Assembly (NCBI RefSeq): GCF_910596095.1
Contig: NC_056534.1
Location: forward strand, 36,131,588 to 36,195,587
Length of the DNA stretch: 64,000 nucleotides
Reading direction: 5' to 3'
DNA from: Thunnus maccoyii
Taxonomy: Eukaryota; Chordata; Actinopteri; Scombriformes; Scombridae
The position numbers and the translations under genes were made by a program. Positions 38,350 through 50,400 of the stretch are shown here, piece by piece (the first letter of the stretch is position 1; each line of letters begins with the position of its first letter). The notes under the pieces are model-generated. The model did no database searches and was not told the origin of the DNA. It was given only the letters and a program-made list of their open reading frames with translations.

Positions 38350-41300
38350 TAAACATTGTTTTCCAAATAATCAAATATTCACACCCTCAGATCCTGTTTA
38401 ATGTCACATCAGGATTCACTTTAAGTAGAAACCTTGCTTGTATGTTAAAGAAAAAACATTCCTATAATTTCTTAATCTATATTCAGCATTGCAATTTGTA
38501 GTGTGACCACGGCAAAGAACAAACTTACAAAGAAAAAAGAAAACTTTTACTAAGTGCTGTTATTCATTCTAAGGCAAAGAGTGAGAAGTGTTTATGATGT
38601 AACTCGCTATAACTAACATGCACTTGTCTAGTGTGATCAAAAGGCCTTATATAATTTGAAATACCTGCGATAACAATTAAATAATACATAATAAAATAAT
38701 GTCTGAATACTATAATTCCTGCATGCTACATGTCCATAGAAACAACATAATGGTCCCTAATTATTTAAACAGAACAATGAGATGGCAGAAATTAATCCCT
38801 GCAGGAATATTCACCCACACACACAAACAGCAGTTTCAATCAAATGAATAATCATATACTGCACAGAGGGTGCCTTGATGGCTTGAACATTAATATTAGA
38901 CATGATGCTGTGTTTAAATATTTCACATTATGTATGTCACTCCAAACACCACTCTGTTAACTGTATGCTTTCAAATAAAACATGAAAAACATCAGTCTTT
39001 ACTCTTAAATAATGAAAATAATATAAAATTGTACAATGTTTGCTGGATATATTTCAGTCACCAATTGGCTCCAAGCATCATTTCACACAGTGTAACTACT
39101 GTTGATTGTGAGCTGCACTGGAATCAAATAACAGTAAGCAGCTAAATCAAACATCAAACTGCAACCAAATTCTAATAAAGCTGTTTTAGCCATTAAAATA
39201 CATACACTAGATTTAATTTACCCTAAGATCCAAGTATAGAAGAGTCCAAGACCTGTGGTGTCCACTCTTTACAATTGAAGGAAATCACCTCTGCAAGAAG
39301 GAGTAGCTCAGTTCAACACCACAGCAGTACTGGATAATTGTCACTTCCCTGCAGAGAGCTGCACAACATGGTGCCCAAGACAGACATGACCAGGGAAATA
39401 CCAACACCACCACTGACAGACAGCAAACTACCCCTCCAGGGGCCCTTAAATCCTCTCCATACATACACCATTACTTACTAGAGCACTAAGTAATATCCTT
39501 ATTCTAGTCACATTTAGCCTCGGAGAAGGTAGAGCTGACTGGGTTCAAAGTGCAGTGACGACACATCTGCTGCACTAGCATGAAAAAAGGCATACAAGAA
39601 GAGACGTCTATACTATAATTCAGACTTGGCTTGTATGACTTCGGGGTAGTAGTAAAAGCACTGTAGAAAACATTAACCGTGCTTGCCGATAATTGCCGGT
39701 TTACATGGACTCATATCCCTGCTGGCATTAAAGCTTTGTTTGGAGGCTCGTAACTGCAGTCTGCTTTGTTAGACTGATAAAAAGAAGCCCGGAAGCACTG
39801 AAAGACATCTTCACACAGACACTCTTGTTACAATAACAAATCTGGCTGACGTCAGAGTCAAGACAACCTTGACACCTTAGAGGAGAAAGAACTGAGTGAA
39901 CTGTTGCAGTGAGTATTAAACTAGAACGTGCATGTAACCATCGACTGACACCTTCCCGTAAGTGTTAATTAAAGAGTGAAACTGAAATGCATCGCATAAT
40001 AAAGTAGCAAATAAGCCTGATTTCTAAGGCTACTAACTTAAAACATCATTATACTCAAAAAACAGACTTTTATACACTTGCAGAACACAATATTAACATT
40101 TTATATGGTTGCATATTTTACATTTTAAGAAGTACTTTGCACTATAACTATATCCCATCGAAGTGTCAGGGCTAGTATGTAGCTGCATAATATTTATTTC
40201 TTAGCATTTCACGGCTTCTGAAATGTGCTCAGGTTGCCAGACATCCAGCTGAGACATTGTGCTTAAAAGTACGAACAAGACAGAGTATCCCTGCCAGAAA
40301 CTCAAACAAGCTTCATTGACAGTGAGTGGGGGATTCCTATTTTTCTGACTGAAACAACAGATCAGGAGCTGGATTCAGAAAATGCACAGTGTGATGTCAC
40401 AAGTGTTGTTTAGCGTTGTCGCTGAAGACAACATGTTCTGCTGCAGAGGCTCTCTAGGACAGGTTATTCTGCCGCTGATGACTCATCACTAGACCTCTCT
40501 GAAACGTTCCCTCCTTTACACTTCCTTCCCTTCCTCACTCTCAGTTTCTCATCCTCTTTTGCTTTTACTCATTCCGCCCCATATCTCTCCCCCACCCTGC
40601 ACCCGCTCTTTATAGAAACCCCTCAAGATGTGAATTACATCATGAACTCAGTTTTCAGTCTTTGCTCTGACTTCAACCCTCTCTTTTGCACCGCCACAAT
40701 GTGCCTTACGCCTAATGAGGTAGAGCAGCATACTGATCAGCCAGATATGAGATCAAGAGGCTGAAGTGGAGGAAGGAGGAGGAGGAGGAAAAGAGGAGAA
40801 GGTGTTAAAAGAGATGGGGAGGTAAAATAGGGAAGGAGGAGAGAGAGAATAAAGGAAACAACATATACAGATATGGCTTATGAGGAGAAATCTTTCCATG
40901 CAGAGTAAAAACAGAATGACAGAGATTCTGCACAGCTTTGCAAACTTCCTGCCCGACTGCTCACATCAATACACTTAATGGATGGTACATCAGAGCCACC
41001 TCTTCAAAAAATCCAGACAACATCGTTTAAATAATTATAATATGGGAAATCAATGTGCATCAGCATTGTAGAGGGAAAGAGGTAAAACAATTAGTCTATT
41101 CACTGATGATGATGATTCATTGATAGTCGACTGTCAGATCAGGAACTGTTGAAGTAATTCTCTAGATACACCTTCCCTAATGTGAAGATTTGCTACTTTT
41201 CTCTGTTTCATATCACTGTAAAGTGAACATCTTTGGGTTATGGACCTTGGTTGGACAAAACAAGACATCTGAAGACATCACCTCGGGCTTCAGAAGATTG

Positions 41301-42104
41301 TGTTGGACATTTTTCACAATGTTCTTACATTTTATAGACCAGTCCAGATTTATTGATAATGAAAATAATAGTTAGTTGCAGTCTTAGTTGGAACATCACA
41401 CACGGTGATAAACAGTTTCAATAGCTGAGATGTAGCCAGTATCCTGTCATGTCCAACACGGTGGTCATTTTTCATCATTTAATGTGCAGGTCACTGAGTA
41501 ATGGACCCTCACTTTTCTCTTTCACAAGAAAAGACACACACAGACAGACACACACACACACACACTAGCAGAACAGACACCTGTGGATTCTTGACATTTT
41601 CAGAGCTGCTGCCTGTACTGCAACAAGAAAAACACATTGACTGGCATCAATCAAGTACTAAGTATTACCCAGATAACCAATAAAAGTAAAAGACTAAAAA
41701 CCAAACAGCAGTATCAGACAGTGTAGTTGGACAAGATATGACACAAACCTATGAAGCCTTACAGTAATATTGTAGTGATGCCATTGATTATATTGTAAAA
41801 AAAAAAAAAAAAAAAAAAAAATACAGTGTAGAAGGTTGAGGTCACTATTAATTCCCTATTAACTAAGACAATGTAACTCCCTGAAGCAATTACAGGATTT
41901 GGTACAGTGACACCTTAGGAGACTTTACAGTGGTATTACAGGAGATGCACATTATATATATGCAGAAAGGTAACTCTAAACAAAGTCAACAGATCGACAA
42001 GTATAGATTTTATTCGTTGGGTAACCTGGTCTGTGGTGGTTTCTGCTCCACTCTGTGCGCTCCAGTGAACCGTACGGATGAGAAGATCCTTGCTTCTTCT
42101 CCAT
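33007..42104 (-). CDS. bmerb1-like: BMERB1-family bMERB-domain protein with CAAX box, 6 coding exons
   Basis: Exons in transcript order: 42104-42026, 37961-37841, 35994-35921, 35183-35069, 33445-33375, 33119-33007. Total 573 nt, 190 aa, all phases consistent. Residues about 28-150 form a helical bMERB domain: SMADSTITLDDIEGEL, RIRDVLVRRESELRYMMDD, QLCKEITRLKKDLQKLV, then RDFLVDDVEFERLREKEED and KEMADFLKSKF. These align closely with my recollection of human BMERB1 (C16orf45), including its tail motif KTGL-L-K-CCG and a final CAAX box, here CSIM. bMERB domains bind Rab GTPases (Rab8 family); BMERB1 itself has been tied to microtubule and neuronal-migration control. The terminal Met predicts farnesylation, hence membrane tethering. 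Exon 1 (79 nt) rests on one ATG, the family-like YGSLERTEW segment and correct phase; its donor GTTACC is weak, so the N-terminus is the least certain part. Ortholog versus paralog of BMERB1 is open. Confidence 0.9.
35655..35862 (-). mobile_element. TTAGCTTAGCATA-family repeat copy in BMERB-family intron 3
   Basis: Read on the - strand it runs AATAGTTTTGCATTTAAGG, GCTTATTTGCTTTCTTGCC, GGAAGATTGATACC, ATGAAGCTAGAGCCAGCAG, TTAGCTTAGCTTAGCATA. The same blocks occur in the 28.6-kb element. It begins only about 60 bases downstream of the exon 3 donor. Confidence 0.55.
36576..36614 (+). repeat. CCT trinucleotide repeat
   Basis: CTC/CCT repeat in intron 2 of the BMERB-family gene; purine-rich (GGA) in the transcript. 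The proline run in the + frame is an artefact of this repeat. Confidence 0.85.
38286..38349 (+). repeat. Compound CT then CA microsatellite
   Basis: About 24 CT units pass directly into about 7 CA units, within intron 1 of the BMERB-family gene. Confidence 0.92.
41088..41385 (+). mobile_element. GATTAATC-rich short DNA transposon, copy 2
   Basis: It lies in intron 1 of the BMERB-family gene. It shares with the 28.99-kb (inverse) and 63.8-kb copies an ordered set of blocks: AATTAGT near the start, a TGTGAAGATTTGCT-type block, TCACTGTAAAGTGAACATCT, a TTGGACAAAA block and a closing AGTTAGTTGCAGTC. Ends are more decayed than in copy 1. Confidence 0.6.
41797..41821 (+). repeat. A homopolymer, 25 bases
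   Basis: Uninterrupted A run in intron 1 of the BMERB-family gene; a T run in the transcript. Confidence 0.9.
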
Positions 42105-44472
42105 CGGTCCTGCAGCTGCTCTTTTCTTCTCTCTAACTAAGGCTTCCAGTTGCAGATGCGGAGAAAAAGCGATGAAAACCAGAATAGATTGTCTTGCAGA
42201 CTCAGTTTGTTGCTGTATTTCATTGAATCATCGCCAGTCAGTCACCAACCTGCAGCGGCAGAGAGAGCGAGATGCTCCGGCAGGTGTCAGCGTGCATCCA
42301 GCAGCACACAGTAGAGGCTCGCTATGTCAACCAATACACCCAAAGCAGGTTAGTGACTAAATATCGCCATCCGGTGGCCTTTGGACGCCTCTACAGCATA
42401 GCAGAGTAGACCCCCACAGTGCACGTCGAGTCAAGATAAAAGCAAAACCACTTCCTTTACAGTCAACTCGGAAATAGGTCGTTTATTCAGAAATGATGTT
42501 GAGATTCAAGCTGAGAGTTGCCATATTAAATAAGAGACACAAACACTGTTTTACAAAACAAAAATAATTTATTTACACAATTAAATTTGGATGTGTAACG
42601 ACATCCTCTTTGTATATGCAATTACATGGAAACGATGTGCAAAATAGATCATGAATTTCAAACTCATGATTTCACCCTGCCAGGCTAGCAGACACACAGA
42701 CGCACACACACACTCACATGATTTTATGTTGTGCACCAAATAAACACATCACTTTCAGTTCCTGAGGCTGTTGCCCTTTACTGTCTGAGATCATAACTGT
42801 GGAGATGATAATTCAGTGGCTGTGAAGGATAGATTTAAAAAAAAAAAAAGAAAAAACGTGCTGCATTGATCTTTTTCATGAATAACAACTGCACCAACAG
42901 CTGCGTCAGATCTTGAACGGCCCACTATAACTATATAAAGAGAATATCTATAGAGGATATCTAATGATGACAGTATGTTATGGGAATGTTTCCATAATTG
43001 TGACATGTCATATTTACACATGTAGTCATAAGGCGTATTACATGCTTTACACACAGCTGCTGGACTGCTGCGCTTCTCCCATAAAGAAATGATCAACACT
43101 GCAGTTTCTGTGCAAATTGATGCAGTTTCGCACACTTATGCATCTGCTAGCACACCAGAACAAGAGGACGGGGGTTGGGGTGATTTTCACACCACAAGGC
43201 TAATAGGTTACATTTGAGACATTTACTGGCATGTATGCAAGTTTCACTTTCACTTGTCCCCACGTTTAGCCCTTTGTGTATTTTCAAGCATAGACAGTGG
43301 CTTTAAAGACAAAGCCAGCAGTCTAGCAGGCTAATAATTGTGTGTGTGCATAAAGCAGGGGTCTATGTGAGACAGTACACAGTAACACGCAGTAGTTGTG
43401 TCCGTTCTGTAGTAATTCCTGTCAGTGCACGTGGCTCTAGCTTCTGCGCTGCACATAGTGTAGTTCTAGCAAATTTATAGAACGCTTCCGTTTATAGAAC
43501 ACTAAACCCAAGGCTAATGTCAATCATTCGCATCTTCATTAACAGCTTACGTTATGTAACCAGGTACAAGAATAACAAGAGAATGATAAACACTGCAGTT
43601 TCTTTAGTTATTTGTTATTTGAATGATTCAGCTAAAACAAAGGCAACAACGGTGGTCTGTCAGCTGTCATCGTACCAGTCTTTCAACAATCTGCATGTTT
43701 CAATAGCTGACAGACTGATTCTGTGAACAGGTGAGTCCATATTCTTGTGTGTAGGTATGTGTGGTTGTGCCAAGAAGGCAGTAAAAGGTAGTGTGTCTAT
43801 GAAATAAAGCTACTATTACAATCAACCCTTCAAAATCTGCTTCAGTAAGTTGCAACTTTGTGACGCAGATTTTCCAGATCGACTGCTGAGTTCTAACAAT
43901 ATTGTCACATTTACAATCCAATTATCAGTAGTTAAAGGATTGAAATCCTTTATGTATACAGGTATACACCTTTGCTTATTTGTTTTTTCTATGCTGGTCT
44001 CTCCAGTGTCAATGTTGGCTGTGTTGTTCTCTGGCATGATTCCAATCTGCATATATTTAATGAATGTCACAAAGTATACACAGTAAATTACTCATGAATT
44101 ATGAAACACTGTTAGGAGTTCAATTATAGCTTAATGTGTAATAAATGTTGTTCCTGTTACTGTAAAAGTAGACTGGTTGTTCTATCAACTGCAAAATTCG
44201 ATATTAGTCCTGCATGCTTTGCATTGGGCCTTAAGTCGATTTATAGTCTTTCCAGATGTGCCAGTCAGTCCGGACTGACAGAACTGAAACTTTTTTGGTT
44301 CCAGGAGCAGCAGAGTATGACTAAAAGGTGATTCCTTTTGCCTGTTCATGTGTCAAACTAGACTTCTGTTATCACAGAAGCAACAACCATTCCCACTATC
44401 AAAACACAGCGTGGATGGTTCTTGTAATTCTTAAGTTTCTCTGTAGAGCAACTCCATCACATTAAGCAGAGG
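42105..44472. other. Spacer between pik3r6 stop and BMERB-family start
   Basis: No coding exon is seen. It should contain the 3' UTR of pik3r6 on the right and the promoter and 5' UTR of the BMERB-family gene on the left. A GC-richer patch just upstream of the ATG (about 42110-42420) is the likeliest promoter. An A run sits near 42838-42850. Confidence 0.4.
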
Positions 44473-47400
44473 TCAGTTGATGATTCCAGCAAATGTGTTG
44501 ATTGGTAGAGGAAGTCCTTTGCTCATGTATTTGGTTAGTCCAGCATCTTTGTCCTCACCCAAGTTGAGTTTGGACCTCATGGTTTTCTGGACGCAGTATC
44601 CAGGGTCAAGACACGGGAAGATCTCGATGCTGCAACACAAACATGTTTGAAATAATAGAGGAATCAGTTTAAATTGCACAGAAATTTAAGTCTAGATTCA
44701 TCAAGACTGAGTTAAAGGACCAATTTTCAGATGTGAAAGGTCTTATGAGCTGCTCCTTATTTGCTATCAGACAGAACTGTTAACTCGTTACACACATCTT
44801 CAGTCTGACATTGCCTCCACTCTAACTGGTTGAGGGGGATTCGATTTTCCCTAACCAATCACCAGAGAGCAACGTATCTGTCTGGCTCATTTTTAGTTGA
44901 CACTGATGCGTAGCCATGCCAACATACTTGTTTTGCCAGGGTTTTAAGAGCAGAGCAGAGCGAAATAAAAACAAACTATGATGTTGGGCGATATTGAGAA
45001 GACATGCCATCTATGTACAATAAATTTGTCAATCACAGGGCTGATAACAAATTCAAGAATATTATCCAGCAGCTCAAATGCGAAAGAGAGGCCATTAAGT
45101 GAATGTTTCCACACAGCTTGATACTTGACAACAGCTTGACAATGGCGTTAGTCCCACCCCTGGCGCTGATTGGCTAATTGTTAGTCCCCAGAGGCAATGA
45201 TTGGCTAATCGCTTTCAACCAAGAAACTGCTGTTTCATGTCATGATGACAGACCAACAACCGTGAACTTGGTGGAGTGAGCAGATTCAAAGGTCTGGACC
45301 AAGGCAAACTCCCTATTCTTCTCTTGTTATAAAGTTATAAAATCCAATTGAGAATGACCCCAACAGATTGTGCCATTATGTATTTCCCTCCATTATTAAC
45401 TTCAAATAATAACTGTAGGGTTCCACTTTAAAAACCCACCATGGCTGGTATCCTAAAGAGGCCTTTATCAATTGGAGCACTCTTTGATCTGCTGCTGCTG
45501 TTTTGATAGCAATGATGAATATCAACGATCATTTCTCTAAAATGAATGAAGTCACCTACAGTACAGCTGAGGAGAGTCCCTCTTACCTCTGCACATCTCT
45601 GTAGATCCTGCGACAGTCTCTGTCCAGTGTAACAGTGAACGATCGACTCTCCAAGGAGCGAATCTTAATGTTGCTGGTCCGAATCTTTGATTCCTGACAA
45701 TTTTAAAATAAATGGACAAAAGGATGAATTGTTGTATAAAGCATTTACATTCCATGAGTTGATTTAACATGAACAGTCTTTGTAAAGGTAGACAGGAGAC
45801 ATCTGAGTGTTCAATAATTTGAGAGGTATTATGTGAACATACCACAGTGTTATTTTTACTTTTTGTTGGAGATTCATTCAACGTCAGTGTCAGACAGTTC
45901 AGATCTATGAGACAAAGGCAGAGAGAAAAAGAGAACGTGAAATAAGACGCAATAATACATTTTAAAAAACTTTGGAACATTTGATTGTTAGTATGAAATA
46001 CTGAGATAATACTAAACCTTCTGTTTCATTGGAGGGAATAGCACTGATCTGAGCGCCTGACATCCTGACTGAGATTCCTTTGTCAACATCTCGGCCACTT
46101 AATGTCACCTGGACACACACACACACACACACACATACATACACAACACACAAGCGTCAGTACCCTCATGACAGTAATCTAATAAGGAAATAAAGAATCT
46201 AAAAAAGCAACTTACCTTTTTGTAATTCATGGAAACAACAGCTCCGCATGCCTCCCCCGAGCTCTTCTGTTTTTGTTTTTCTGTTTTAGAGACAGACATG
46301 TTAACAAACAGGTTTGTTCACAGTTACAGGCAGGGATGTGCATACACATGCAAAGCTGTGCACATAAAACACAAATATAAAAAGAAAGCAATTGAAAAAG
46401 TTCAAATGATCTACATGTATACCCAATCAATTTACCTCTCACTGATGCTGAGATTTGTTTGAACTCAGGAAACTCCATCTCCAAATGGGTGAGGAACACT
46501 TCTTCCACAGGATCCTTTGTCATGCTGGTGAATGTGATCTAATGGAAAACAAGCAATGTGAATGCAATGAATGTGAAATGTTTTTGTCACAAACTTTGGT
46601 ATATATATATATATTGTATATTTGGTATAAAGCTGTTTAGCTCAGCAGAGGATGCAGATTGAGGAGTTAAACATAAAATATATCACACTACCTTCACAAA
46701 GTAGATGGTGAAGTAAACAGGCTGCTGGCCAGTACGGACATAGTAGGATATGACATCAGACACGAAGGGGTCTTTTGGTGTCCCTGGGTTCATCTGTTGC
46801 TAGAAAAAAACAGTCATGTAAAATTAGCCTGCTTGCTGGCATGATCTAACCACAAAGTAATTTTGGTCGTATCACGCGAATATAATGAGCATCACTAAAA
46901 GGTCAACTGCTTGTAGGTATTAAAAACAGTGCTTTGTAATTTACCAGCATTTAATAAACAGCCAAACACCTCTTTGTTACCCTGCTGTAAGTTTAAAGTG
47001 CTTATATTTTATATATATTTTAAGGTTTTGTGTTTCAATTTGAAAATCTCAACCATCCAAAAAGGTATTTATTTCCATTCTTGTGCCTTGAAAAGACAAT
47101 TTTTCAAAGAGAGATGAGGATGGACGAATTAGAAAAAAACACTGAGAGGAAAAAACAAACATACAAAACATAAGTTTCAGTTTTGCTATACAAATCAGGT
47201 TCCATTTAGTCGAGAACAGAGAGGAAATGAAAGAAGAGGAGGACTTAGACAAAGAGCAACTCAGTTTTTTCCATGAAATCTCATAAACAGAAATGACCTC
47301 AAGCAATGCGACATAACACAGTATTGTATTGTCTAACAGTTTTAAAAAGTGTTGTCAATCTTTTCTTGGACTGTTACATCATTTTACAAATTATTAAATT

Positions 47401-50400
47401 CCACATCATTTCTTTTATAAATGTTCCTTTGTATTTTATTTCCTTTTTAAGGCTTATGGTCATGGGTGTCACCTGGCCTGGACATTCATGGTTGTAACTT
47501 TGAAGATTTTTTCTTTAGCCCCAATGAACGGAACAGAGGCAAGACCAATCAGAGAGGGTTTACAGGAAAATACGTGGAAATGGAAATTGGCTGACAGTTC
47601 ACTGTCAATTCATTACTATGCCAATCGCTAGCTCATGGGTTGAAGCTGAAGCGGTAGACAAACATCCTCTCATGCTGAGCCAGGAAAACAAGGTGTGTAA
47701 ATGTCTGTATGAGTTCCAACTTACATGAACACAATATGAGCAGAGCACAAGTTGTATACAGCTAACGCCAGCTAAACCGTTAGCAATGATAGCTTAGTTG
47801 TGCCTCCCTTCAGCTAGCAACACCAGACTAGCCTAGTCTTGTGTTAGATTCCCAAAAAAATGATATATTATGGGTCTGGTAATCCTACAAACAGTGACAC
47901 CCGAGGCAAGTTTTATCTCCTTTGGCAATATTGTTGTTGTGACATTCATGCCAATAAAGCGAATTTGAATTTGAAATTTAAATGATTCAGATGTGTCACA
48001 ATCACACATCACTGTAGATCAATGTCAGGTGTAATATACAGTAATTGTGTCTCATATCAAGTAGGTCCATCAGTAATAATTGTGTAACCAAATTTTGAAA
48101 GTTTACTCAGTCACTAAGAGTAAGTAGCTGTTTTCAACTCTCATTCATTGTAGGTTTTGAGGATTTTCTATCATGCAGGCCTAGTAATTATGGTAGTATG
48201 TATCTGGTATGACATTCTTTTTGGTTTGAGACATTCGAGAGGCTGGAATAATCTTGTGCCTTCTCCAATTTCCACATTTTTTAAGCGATGTGTAGCCCTC
48301 ACTCAAGCCCTCATGCAAGAATGAAAAATGCATGGAAACAGTCTATTTAGAAGTACGTTTTTGATGGAGAAGAATTTGTGCTCAGCCCCTGATGTTTAAC
48401 AGTCCAGCCAACAACCCCCGCTTCTGGTGTCAACACAGTTGTTGAGATGTCTTTTGAGTTCATCTCACTGTAGCTGTGGTTTCAGTGAAATCAACTTACT
48501 TATTTTCCTCGCAGTGAGAGATGTTATGCAACTTCCTGTGTTTCAAGTCATGCACAGAACACTTGCCATGTTGACTAAATGGGATGCGGTAAGGTGATGA
48601 CATTTTCAGTTTCTGGTATGTACATGTGTTCGTCAAGTAATTAGAATCATAGTGTTCATAGGCTTTATCTAACATAGACCTGCTGTGAAAATGCATTTTC
48701 TTTTAGATGTCTTTTGAATCGTGTCATACCATCTTAGCCAGTTTGGGGATCATGCAGCCTAAACTCTTGATGTTACAGTTGTACCACGGATCCACCATAC
48801 TCAAGTAGGAACCAAGAGTGCAGGGTTTTCCCTTGGATAGATGGACACTTTCCTAGGAAAAGGGAACATGAAAATTTAACCAAACATACATCACTGTTGC
48901 CAAACAAACAGCACTTTTGTTTTTTTTTTTACCTACAGCATGTTTTGTGTTTTACCATCAAATGAAGACTATTGAGCCTTTTTCTGATGCATTCTGTGCC
49001 TGGACTCTGTGTTTGGTATTTGTTCAAAGCAAATCATCATGAAAGTGAGATGTGGGCTATATTAGGCGTGCTTTCCTATTTGCATATGCATTTGAGGGAG
49101 GATAGTCAAAATAACAGCAAACACACACATATATATATATAGTTTGTTCAATAACTCCTATTGCATCATTAATACAAATATGCAATTGTTCTAAGGTGGA
49201 GGTGAGTATATTGAGTATTTCTATGCATCGTCACTACAGAATCACTTAAATAAACATACAGTGAAACAACACTAAGAATATGTCACATGTTGATCTGTCT
49301 TATTATCTTTAGAGGTGTGTTGACTTTCACAGGCTGATGGTGTGTTGACAAGAGGAAGTTGCCTTACCCTGACAGGAGAGATAGGAGTAGGAGCCCTGCA
49401 AACAGGGATGTAGTAAAACTGGAGGTTGACTTTCATTGTAAGAAAAAGCCTTCGCGCTTCCCTTTTCCTGCAATGGTGAACCAAACCATTCGTGAGAAGA
49501 GTAGAGCAGTTGTGCGCACGTATGACAATCCCAGCAGAAAGGTTTTCGATATAAACATGACATTTCCAAGAAGGGAAGTACAACTTCCTAAACTAGACTT
49601 AAAAAGAATCTAAAACAGTGATCTGATAGCTCTCCAGTTCAGTTGAAGTGATCAAATATCGTTGGTGCTTAAATTACACGTTATACAGTATGTAAGGAAA
49701 TGCAGTGTCAGTGCATTTTTCAATGTGAACAAGCCCACTGTGACAAAAAGCATTTTTCACCTATATAGTTTTCTTGCATCAAAGATTTTCTTATCTCTGT
49801 ACAGTTTACAGTCATCTCAAGGAAAATTATGAAATAATTTGTTACAAAACAGCTCATTGTAATGCTCATTATATTGTATTGTTGAGCTACTGTGTTCACA
49901 AGAAAGACCAGCATACATGATAACATGAAGACGTCACTTGCCAGAAAATATTATTGTCTACAAAACAACAGCAACAGTACAGTGTAACAGAGGTAAAAAT
50001 CAAAAGCATCAGTCAAAACTTGCAGAAGCAAACAACTAATGGAGACAATACAGTGTTTTTACAGCTCAGTCGCATACAAAAGTTTAACCCTCTAGCTGCT
50101 TCCAAATAAACCTGTTGTTTATGTTTGTATCGCTCACCTGAAGAAGTAGTAGGCTTTGGCCAGGCGGCCCAGCACCCTGTCATCCCCCATGACGACTATT
50201 CTGGCAGTCAAGTGTCTCTGCTGCTTGGGGAAGGGGCTCTGCATTGCACTGCTTCCTGCCCGCCTCTGCAGAGTCGCCCCTCTTCTTCCTCCCCTCCCTC
50301 CACTTCCTCCTCCTCCGAGGCTTGCATGGTCTTCCAGGGTGTCCTGCATCAGCGCCATACTGTCCTTCACAGATGGTTTCATCTTGATGCCTCCACGCCG

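Noticed and set aside
44700-45440. Possible large repeat in pik3r6 intron 19
   Set aside because: It has a repeat-like feel and two similar GATTGGCTAAT blocks, but I could not define ends or a second copy in the window.
45552-45980. 142-codon - strand open frame
   Set aside because: It overlaps pik3r6 exons 18 and 19 in a frame different from the exons and crosses their introns; the spliced model explains the coding signal.
47890-47985. Possible LINE 3' tail (CAATAAAGCGAATTTGAATT)
   Set aside because: The tail looks like those of fish LINEs, but no LINE body was recognised and the sequence alone is not enough to call it.
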